Assembly (NCBI RefSeq): GCF_000152625.1
Contig: NZ_CH724156.1
Coordinates: 2,906,602 to 2,970,601 of the forward strand
DNA: 64,000 nt
Source: Roseovarius nubinhibens ISM
GTDB taxonomy: Bacteria > Pseudomonadota > Alphaproteobacteria > Rhodobacterales > Rhodobacteraceae
Reading direction: 5' to 3'
Shown here one piece after another: positions 57,899-64,000 of this stretch. A model generated the notes under the pieces. The model ran no database searches. It saw nothing but the letters and a program-made list of their open reading frames with translations, and had not been told where the DNA came from. The position numbers and the translations under genes were made by a program. The first letter of the stretch is position 1. Each line of letters opens with the position of its first letter.

Positions 57899-59973
57899 GC
57901 TGGGGCTCCTTTCCGGATCAAGAGCAGGCTGCCGTCGCATTGCGCGATGGCGCGATAGGCCGAGGTGACGATGGTGGTGGTTTCGCGTTCGGTGATGACG
58001 GCGGGACCGACGGCGCACATGCCGGGGCGGAGCGCGTCGCGGGCGATCTCGGCCGCCTCGACGAAATCGCGCTGGGCGGCGTCATAGATGCGGCGCTGTC
58101 GAGTGACCGGCGCGGCGCTTTCGCCCTCGGGCTTGGGCACCGGGCGCGGCGCGGGCAGGCGGGTCTGCACCACGAGCGACCAATTGGTGATCTCGGCCTC
58201 GAGCCCCTCGATGATCCGGCCAAAGAGCCCGCGATAGGCCGCCTCGAACCGGTCGCGAAAGAGCGCCGCGTCGGCGGGGCTAAAGCTGCCATGGGGCAAG
58301 GGGACCGGGATTTCCCAGCCCTGACCCGCGTAGCGCATGAAGGCGGTGAGGCGGATTTCGGTCTCTTGCCCCTCGCTGCCTTGGGCGACAAAGCTGCGCG
58401 CCTCGTCTTCGAGCTCGGCCAGCGTAGTGTTGATCGCCTCGGGGTCGAACTGCGACAGGCGCTGAAAGAAACCGCGCGTCGCCTCATAGCTGAACGGCGC
58501 CTTGAGAAAGCCGATGGCCGAGCCGACGCCCGCGCCGGGCGGAATCAGAAGCGCGGTGATGCCCAGTTTCTCGCAGAGGCGGCAAGCATGGAGCGGCGCG
58601 CCGCCGCCAAAGCCCACCATGGTGAAATGTTCGATGTCGCGGCCATTTTCGACCGTATGCACCCGCGCCGCGTTGGCCATGTTCTCATCCACCATCTCGG
58701 TGATGCCAAAGGCCGCGTCAGTGGCCTCGAACGCGGCGAGCTTGTCGGCCACGGCGGACTCGGACAGGGCGGGATCGAGCGGGATCGCGCCACCTGCGAA
58801 ATTCTCGGGGTCGAGACGGCCGAGCATCAGATTGGCATCGGTCACGGTCGGGTTCTCGCCGCCGCGCCGATAACAGGCGGGGCCGGGTTCAGATCCGGCC
58901 GAGCGTGGGCCAACCTGAATGCGGCCCATGGCGTCGATCGAGGCGATCGAGCCGCCACCCGCCCCGATTTCGACCATTTCGACCACCGGGGTCGAGACGG
59001 TCATGCCCGAGCCTTTCTTGAACCGGTAAGTGCGGGCCACTTCGAAGGAATTGGCCGTCTTGGGCTGGCCGTCCTCGATCAAACAGATCTTGGCCGTGGT
59101 GCCGCCCATGTCAAAGCTCAGCACCTTGTCGAGCCCATGACCGCGCGCCAGTTCGGCGGCAAAGATCGCACCACCGGCGGGACCGGATTCCAAAAGGCGC
59201 ACCGGCTGTTCCGCGGCGGTTTCGACGGACATGAGCCCTCCGCCCGAATGCAGCATGAAGACCGGCGCGGTGATGCCGGTGTCGCGCAGCCTTGTGACCA
59301 AGCGGCCGAGGTAATCGGCCACCTGCGGCTGCACATAGGCATTGGCGATCACCGTGTTGAACCGGGGCAATTCGCGCATCTGCGGCGACACGACCGACGA
59401 GATCGACACCGACAGATCCGGCGCCGCCGCGCGCAGGGCCCGGGCGAGCCGCACCTCATGCGCGTCATTGGCATAGGCATGCATGAACCCGATGGCGACC
59501 GCCTCATAGCCGCCCGCGATCACCAGATCGACGAGCCGCGCCACGTCTGCCTCTTCCAACGGCAGCAGGACATCGCCCTGAGGGCTCATCCGTTCATGGG
59601 CGGTGAGCCGGTGCTGACGCGGGACAAGCGGCGCCGGCAGTTCAAGGTTGAGATCATATTGCTCGAACCGGTTTTCCGAGCGCATCTCGATCACATCACG
59701 AAAGCCTTCGGTGGTGATAAAGGCGGTCTTGGCCCCGCGCCGTTCGATCAGCGCATTGGTGACCAGCGTGGTGCCATGGATCACCTGTCCGATCCGCTCG
59801 GGCGAGACCTGGGCCGCCGCGCAGGCCTGAGCAATGCCGTCGAGAATGGCCTGTTCGGGATTGGCGTAATTGGTCAGCACCTTGGTCGTGGCGAGCCCGC
59901 CAGGATGGTCGAGGGCCACATCGGTGAAGGTGCCGCCGATATCGACGCCGACGCGAATGTCTTGCTTGGTCAT
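57895..59973 (-). CDS. hyuA: hydantoinase A/oxoprolinase family protein
   Basis: A 692-residue HyuA-family subunit with an ASKHA-type ATPase fold. It begins IRVGVDIGGTFTDVALD (phosphate loop), with VIHGTTLVTNALIERRGAKT, LSFDMGGTTAKICLIEDG and MVGFGGGAPLHACRL following. It forms the ATP-using subunit with HyuB. One base separates its start from the stop of the FAD oxidase gene upstream. Substrate is unknown; 5-oxoproline, N-methylhydantoin or a related lactam are candidates. Confidence 0.91.
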   Translation of the reverse strand: MTKQDIRVGVDIGGTFTDVALDHPGGLATTKVLTNYANPEQAILDGIAQACAAAQVSPERIGQVIHGTTLVTNALIERRGAKTAFITTEGFRDVIEMRSENRFEQYDLNLELPAPLVPRQHRLTAHERMSPQGDVLLPLEEADVARLVDLVIAGGYEAVAIGFMHAYANDAHEVRLARALRAAAPDLSVSISSVVSPQMRELPRFNTVIANAYVQPQVADYLGRLVTRLRDTGITAPVFMLHSGGGLMSVETAAEQPVRLLESGPAGGAIFAAELARGHGLDKVLSFDMGGTTAKICLIEDGQPKTANSFEVARTYRFKKGSGMTVSTPVVEMVEIGAGGGSIASIDAMGRIQVGPRSAGSEPGPACYRRGGENPTVTDANLMLGRLDPENFAGGAIPLDPALSESAVADKLAAFEATDAAFGITEMVDENMANAARVHTVENGRDIEHFTMVGFGGGAPLHACRLCEKLGITALLIPPGAGVGSAIGFLKAPFSYEATRGFFQRLSQFDPEAINTTLAELEDEARSFVAQGSEGQETEIRLTAFMRYAGQGWEIPVPLPHGSFSPADAALFRDRFEAAYRGLFGRIIEGLEAEITNWSLVVQTRLPAPRPVPKPEGESAAPVTRQRRIYDAAQRDFVEAAEIARDALRPGMCAVGPAVITERETTTIVTSAYRAIAQCDGSLLLIRKGAPA

Positions 59974-59974
59974 G

Positions 59975-61264
59975 TCACAGGCTCTTGATGATCTGATTTG
60001 CGGTGAATGCGCCCTGATAGAGGCGCGACAGGATTGGGGCGCCGGTCACCGGCGCGGGATCCGAGAGGGGCAGGGGCAGGATCTCGGCGGGCGATCCGGC
60101 GATGAGATCGACCATCGCCCGGCCAAAGAGCGTGCCGGTGGTGATGCCGCGCCCATTATAGCCGATGGCGGTATAGAGCCCCTCGTCGAGGGCGCAGATG
60201 CGCGGGAAATGATCGGGCGTCATGGCGATCTGGCCATGCCAGGCCTCGTCAAAGTCAAACGGCCCGAGATCGGGAAAGAGCTGCGCCAGTTTCTTGCGCG
60301 CCCAGCGTCGCGACAGGCCGCGCTTGGCATCGCCAAAGACCGTGCCCATCGAGCCGATCACCAGCCGGTCCTGCGCATCGCGGCGCAGCGACATCATCAC
60401 CCGACCGGTGTCCCAGAGCCCCTGACGTTCGGGCAGGATATGCGCCGCTTCGGGGCCGAGCGGCGGGGTGGCGAGCTGAAAGAAATGGATCGGGGTAAAG
60501 CTGCGCTGCAACCCGGGCCAGAGCGTGTCGGTATAGGCATTGGTGGCAAGGATCACATGACGCGCCAAGAGCGCGCCCTGATCGGTGGTGACCCGCCACT
60601 GCCCCGCCTTTCGGGCGAGGCCGGTCACCGTGACGCCGGTGCTGATCTCGGCCCCGTGGGCCAGCGCGGCACGCGCCAGACCCCGGCAATAGCCCATCGG
60701 ATTGATCGTGCCCGCTCGGTGATCGAGCAGCCCGCCGTGAAAGGCGTCAGTGCCGGTGAGCCGGGTCATCGCCGCGCGGTCGAGCAGGTCCACCGGTTCA
60801 CCCATACGTTGCCATTCGGCGTGACGGCCCTGTAGATCGCGCAGCCCCGAAGGGCCATGCGCCGCATGCAATGTCCCGGTCCGCGTCACCTCGCAGCGGA
60901 TCTGGTGTTTCTCGATGAGGTCAAAGACCCGCGACGGCGCTTCGCCAAAGGCCTTGAGGAACTTGGCGCCCTGCGTCTCGCCCATCTTGTCGCGGACCTC
61001 GGCAGGGGGCAGCCAGATGCCCGCGTTGACCAGCCCGACATTGCGGCCCGAGCCGCCAAACCCCGGCTTTTCCGCCTCGAGCACATGGGCGGAGAGGCCG
61101 AGCTCTGCGGCATGCAGCGCCGCCGACAGCCCGGTGAACCCGGCGCCCACGATGGCGATGTCGACGCTTGCGCCATCCTCGGCAAAGCGGCGACTGACAT
61201 CGGCCTCTTCAGAAGAGGCATCCCAGAGCGAAAGTGGCTCCTGTGGCGGCAAAGGGGTCGACAT
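59975..61264 (-). CDS. FAD-dependent amine/D-amino acid oxidoreductase (DAO family)
   Basis: A 429-residue FAD enzyme. The dinucleotide fold DIAIVGAGFTGLSAAL (residues 35-50) is followed by EAEKPGFGGSGRNVGLVNAG, the pattern of DadA/PuuB-type oxidases, and the C-terminal FAD region AIGYNGRGITTGTLFG. Such enzymes oxidise amino acids or gamma-glutamylputrescine-like amines. ATG 61264 (MSTPLPPQEP) fits relatives; the frame is open to 61345. It is the first gene of the operon with hyuAB and SDR. Confidence 0.87.
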   Translation of the reverse strand: MSTPLPPQEPLSLWDASSEEADVSRRFAEDGASVDIAIVGAGFTGLSAALHAAELGLSAHVLEAEKPGFGGSGRNVGLVNAGIWLPPAEVRDKMGETQGAKFLKAFGEAPSRVFDLIEKHQIRCEVTRTGTLHAAHGPSGLRDLQGRHAEWQRMGEPVDLLDRAAMTRLTGTDAFHGGLLDHRAGTINPMGYCRGLARAALAHGAEISTGVTVTGLARKAGQWRVTTDQGALLARHVILATNAYTDTLWPGLQRSFTPIHFFQLATPPLGPEAAHILPERQGLWDTGRVMMSLRRDAQDRLVIGSMGTVFGDAKRGLSRRWARKKLAQLFPDLGPFDFDEAWHGQIAMTPDHFPRICALDEGLYTAIGYNGRGITTGTLFGRAMVDLIAGSPAEILPLPLSDPAPVTGAPILSRLYQGAFTANQIIKSL

Positions 61265-61381
61265 GGCAAAGCTCGTTTTCAAGAAGGGCTGGCCGCGAAA
61301 CCGCGCCCGCCCTAACCTGTTGTCAGACGCCAAATGCTGTGTCAATTAATGAAATAAATGTGCTGATATACGGAACAACTC
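61265..61381. promoter_or_regulatory. divergent promoter region of FAD oxidase operon and rhodanese gene
   Basis: This 117-base spacer has an AT-rich segment near 61337-61379 containing GATATACGGAAC, which resembles one arm of IclR-type GTTCCGnnnnnCGGAAC palindromes. Only one arm is clear. The IclR gene lies 400 bases away and may act here (inference). Confidence 0.35.
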
Positions 61382-61780
61382 ATGCCCAAGCTCAAGAAAA
61401 CTGCCGCCGAAATGGTCGCCGAGGCGCGCGCCCGGATCACCGAGATCGAGACGCCCGACCTGATCAAGATGCTCGACGATCCCGATGTGGTCGTGGTCGA
61501 TATCCGCGATGTGCGTGAACGCCAGCGCGGCGGTTACATCCCCGGCAGCGTGCATGCGCCGCGCGGCATGGTCGAGTTCTGGGTCGATCCCGACAGTCCG
61601 TATTTCAAGGAGGTGTTCGGGCAGGAGGGCAAACGCTATGTCTTTCACTGCGCTTCGGGCTGGCGCTCGGCGCTGACGGTGGCGACGCTTCAGGACATGG
61701 GGTTTGACGCGGCGCATCTGCGCGAAGGGTTTTCCACCTGGGAAGCGCAGGGCGGGCCGGTCGAGAAGGCCGAGGGCTGA
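61382..61780 (+). CDS. rhodanese-like domain protein
   Basis: A 132-residue single-domain rhodanese. VVVVDIRDVRERQRGGYIPG is the family N-terminal motif, and FHCASGWRSALTV the active-site loop with catalytic Cys, matching CxxGxRS sulfurtransferases. It moves sulfane sulfur between thiols; physiological donor and acceptor are unknown. It is divergent from the FAD oxidase operon and ends one base from the convergent IclR gene. Confidence 0.88.
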   Translation: MPKLKKTAAEMVAEARARITEIETPDLIKMLDDPDVVVVDIRDVRERQRGGYIPGSVHAPRGMVEFWVDPDSPYFKEVFGQEGKRYVFHCASGWRSALTVATLQDMGFDAAHLREGFSTWEAQGGPVEKAEG

Positions 61781-61781
61781 T

Positions 61782-62567
61782 TTAACGGCTGGCGAGCCGG
61801 GCACAGACCGTGTCGGCCGCCTGCCGCACGATCTTGCCGAGCCGGGCGAGATCTCCGTCGCGCAGATTGACCTCGGGCATGGAAATGCCCAAGGCCGCCA
61901 CCGCCTGTCCCTGCGGCAGGCAGATCGGCGCGCCAAAGCCGATGACCCCTTCGCGAAACTCGCCGCGATCAAAGGCAAAGCCGTTCTTTTGTGCCAGCTG
62001 TAGATCGGCGTCGAGCTTCGCGATGCTGGTGATCGAGCGGTCGGTATAGGCGGTCAGACGGCTCGCGAGCGCATTGCGGTACTGGCTGTAATTCACCGAC
62101 AGAATCGCCTTGCCGGTGCCGACGCACTGGATCGGGGCCGCGCCGCCCACCGGGTTCCAGGAGCGGATCGGCTGCTGGCTGTCGATCTTGTCGATATAGA
62201 TGACGCTAAACCCTTCGGGCACACCGAGATAAACCGTCTCGAGGCTCTCGCGGGACAGCATCTGCATGGCATCGGCGGCGAGGTCGCGCAGGTTGAGATT
62301 GTCGACCACCCGGCGGCCCACCTGCCATGTCTTGAGCGTCGCCTCATAGCGGCGGTCCTGGGTCGAGCGGGCAAACCCCATGGCGCAAAGCGTCTGCAGG
62401 AGACGAAACACCGTGGATTTGGTGAGCGACAGATCGCGCGAGAGTTCCGTGACGCCCAGCCCGCCGGGGGCGGCGGCCAACGCCTCGAGGATCACCAGCC
62501 CCTTGGACAGGGTGCTGTCGAGCTTGAGCCCGGCGGGCGGCTGCTGGTCGGGGGGCGTGTCGGGCAT
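61782..62567 (-). CDS. IclR family transcriptional regulator
   Basis: A 261-residue IclR regulator. The N-terminal winged helix-turn-helix is at ~18-80 (KGLVILEALAAAPGGLGVTE, LTKSTVFRLLQTLCAMGF), followed by an effector domain (GVPEGFSVIYIDKIDS, PIQCVGTGKAILSV, GFAFDRGEFREGVIGFGAPI). IclR proteins commonly control catabolic operons near them. The FAD-oxidase/hyuAB/SDR operon is the obvious candidate target. The effector is unknown. Confidence 0.9.
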   Translation of the reverse strand: MPDTPPDQQPPAGLKLDSTLSKGLVILEALAAAPGGLGVTELSRDLSLTKSTVFRLLQTLCAMGFARSTQDRRYEATLKTWQVGRRVVDNLNLRDLAADAMQMLSRESLETVYLGVPEGFSVIYIDKIDSQQPIRSWNPVGGAAPIQCVGTGKAILSVNYSQYRNALASRLTAYTDRSITSIAKLDADLQLAQKNGFAFDRGEFREGVIGFGAPICLPQGQAVAALGISMPEVNLRDGDLARLGKIVRQAADTVCARLASR

Positions 62568-62696
62568 GGATGGGTCCTGATGCGGTCAATCGGGCGCAGC
62601 ATAGGCCAAGATAATCTAGGCCGCCACCGGGGACGCCACCAGAGCCGGCGACAGCCGCGAGGCCCGAAGGCGCAGGATTGATATGTCAGGAGAAAA

Positions 62697-62771
62697 TGGC
62701 TGGGGTGGTAGGATTCGAACCTACGATACACGGTACCAAAAACCGATGCCTTACCGCTTGGCTACACCCCA
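62697..62771 (-). tRNA. tRNA-Gln (anticodon TTG)
   Basis: The minus strand reads TGGGGTGTAGCCAAGCGGTA at the 5' end, with anticodon loop TTTTGGT (TTG at 62737-62739), T-arm GGTTCGAATCC, acceptor CACCCCA, discriminator G and encoded CCA (62697-62699). All four arms pair. Reads CAA/CAG glutamine codons. Confidence 0.97.
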
Positions 62772-62879
62772 TTTGTGGCGCGGTAATTACTCCGGGGTGG
62801 CGAGGTGTGCAAGGGTGGATTTGGAAAAATTTCAGCAGTTTTTTACAAAAGCGGCCATGACCCTTGCAGCATTGGCCTC

Positions 62880-63383
62880 TCAGTCGAGGATTTCCCCGGG
62901 TTTCACCCCCCAGAGCGCGGATTTCGGCGCCCAGCCCTTGTAGCCTGCCACCGCGAGCCGGCACCATTGGGCGGAACATTCGCGAATGCGGGCGACGACG
63001 CCGAGCTCGAGCTGGGCCACGATCGGGGCTTTGGGGTCGGGCTGTTTGCGCAGTTGCAGCATGTCCTGTTCCACCAGCACCGTGCGCGCCCCGGACAGAA
63101 GCGAATAATGCATCCAGCCACCGGCCCCGTCGCGGTCGCGCACACGGCGCCAATGGCCATGTTCGGCGGTGATTTCCAGCGGGATATTGGGCTGTTTGAA
63201 GATCCAGTCGATGCGATGGGTGCGCGAGGGGCCGCGTCGGACATAGCCCTCGGAGGTCTTCATCGACACGAATCGTGGCAGCGGGAGATTCGTCACCGGG
63301 CCGCGATCCTGCGAGGCCGCCACGCTGGCGGACAGGATGGGAAGAATTGCCACAAGGGCGGCGGTCAGCATCACATGTCGCAT
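62880..63383 (-). CDS. SH3-domain exported protein
   Basis: A 167-residue protein with a signal peptide (MRHVMLTAALVAILPILS ... AASQ). Two SH3-like repeats follow: RFVSMKTSEGYVRRGPSRTH and, later, MLQLRKQPDPKAPIVAQLEL ... CRLAVAGYKGWAPKSALWG. Such bacterial SH3 proteins bind cell wall or other periplasmic partners. ATG 63383 is chosen as the signal-peptide start (63371 is an alternative); the frame is open further upstream. Confidence 0.85.
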   Translation of the reverse strand: MRHVMLTAALVAILPILSASVAASQDRGPVTNLPLPRFVSMKTSEGYVRRGPSRTHRIDWIFKQPNIPLEITAEHGHWRRVRDRDGAGGWMHYSLLSGARTVLVEQDMLQLRKQPDPKAPIVAQLELGVVARIRECSAQWCRLAVAGYKGWAPKSALWGVKPGEILD

Positions 63384-63507
63384 CAATAAGCTCGAATACT
63401 TGCCTGATTTTTTTGCCTGTCTTGGGCGTCCGGGTTCTTGTGTCCCGTGGCGTCCTTTGTCACTCTGGCAGCGCGCAGCGGAAATGAAAAGGTCGGGGAG
63501 GACCAGC

Positions 63508-64000
63508 ATGCGATCTCAGCCTCTGAGTGTTGTCGTAACGCGACGCCTGCCCGAGCGGGTCGAGGCGCGGCTGAGCGAGCTGTTCGGGGCCGAGCTGCGC
63601 GAGGGCGATGCGCCGCTGACGCGCGAGGCGCTCATCCGGGCGGGGCGCGAGGCGGATGTTCTGGTGCCGACGATCACCGACCGGATCGATGCCGAGATGC
63701 TCGATGCGATGGGTGACCGGCTCAAGCTCATTGCCAATTACGGGGCAGGGGTCGACCATATCGACGTGCAGGCGGCCCGTCAGCGCGGCATCATGGTCAC
63801 CAACACGCCGGGTGTGTCGGCCGATGACACCGCCGATATGACGCTGGCGCTGATCCTTGGGGTGGCGCGGCGGCTGCCCGAAGGCATGACCACCATGCAA
63901 GAAGGCAATTGGGGCGGTTGGTCGCCCTCGGCCCTGCTGGGGGCACGGATCACCGGCAAGAAGCTTGGCATTCTGGGGCTTGGCCGGATCGGCCAGAAGG
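63508..64000 (+). CDS. D-2-hydroxyacid dehydrogenase (glyoxylate/hydroxypyruvate reductase type), 3' truncated
   Basis: The first 164 residues of a D-isomer-specific 2-hydroxyacid dehydrogenase; the window ends inside the NAD(P)-binding domain. Visible are IANYGAGVDHIDVQAARQRG, VTNTPGVSADDTADMTLALI and the start of the Rossmann loop, KLGILGLGRIGQK. GGGGAGG lies before ATG 63508. This pattern fits glyoxylate or hydroxypyruvate reductase; the catalytic Arg/Glu/His lie beyond the window. Confidence 0.87.
   Translation, partial: MRSQPLSVVVTRRLPERVEARLSELFGAELREGDAPLTREALIRAGREADVLVPTITDRIDAEMLDAMGDRLKLIANYGAGVDHIDVQAARQRGIMVTNTPGVSADDTADMTLALILGVARRLPEGMTTMQEGNWGGWSPSALLGARITGKKLGILGLGRIGQK

Overview
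The window is high-GC chromosomal DNA from an alphaproteobacterium, most probably a Rhodobacteraceae (Roseobacter-group) species. The evidence is the full nuo operon interleaved with the small accessory genes typical of Rhodobacterales (including DUF5333- and DUF5337-like proteins), a NuoE with a C-terminal helix-hairpin-helix extension, and a D-tartrate dehydratase very close to the Bradyrhizobium enzyme. I see no insertion sequence, prophage or CRISPR array. The only RNA gene is tRNA-Gln(TTG).

Layout. 1-3720: 3' end of an omega-amino-acid:pyruvate aminotransferase gene, a LysR regulator, and a class II aldolase / sterol-desaturase-like pair. 3724-7011: zinc uptake, zur-znuC-znuB on the minus strand divergent from znuA, with a Zur-box-like palindrome between them. 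7027-9270: LysR regulator divergent from D-tartrate dehydratase. 9322-13308: glmU-glmS (UDP-GlcNAc synthesis) divergent from a phosphoglycolate-phosphatase-like gene. 13388-17280: DegT-type aminotransferase, general stress flavin-binding protein, UspA and a Na+/alanine symporter. 17426-26740: leucine/isovalerate degradation operon (ivd, acyl-CoA synthetase, mccB, nuclease-like gene, mccA, GST, HMG-CoA lyase, methylglutaconyl-CoA hydratase) behind a TetR-type inverted repeat. 26737-29168: tandem paralogues of unknown function sharing an almost identical C-terminal Cys module.

29527-48999 is the complex I operon nuoABCDEFGHIJKLMN. It is interrupted by about nine non-Nuo genes: four small exported proteins or lipoproteins, a membrane-anchored HhH protein, a DUF5337-like protein, a MAPEG-like protein, a methyltransferase-like protein and a carboxymuconolactone-decarboxylase-like protein. 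49194-55466: a large protein with GspL/PilM-like and GspC/PilP-like ends, O-acetylhomoserine sulfhydrylase, a glycosyltransferase-like protein and a class IV aminotransferase. 55499-62567: a four-gene catabolic operon (FAD amine/amino-acid oxidase, HyuA, HyuB, SDR), a rhodanese and an IclR regulator. 62697-64000: tRNA-Gln, an SH3-type exported protein, and the start of a 2-hydroxyacid dehydrogenase cut by the window end.

Two core genes, ivd and nuoB, carry frameshifts in otherwise well-conserved reading frames. These are either real lesions or base-calling errors, and they should be checked before any biology is built on them. The least explained elements are the HhH module shared by NuoE and a neighbouring membrane protein, the GspL/GspC-like chimera, and the tandem Cys-module paralogues.
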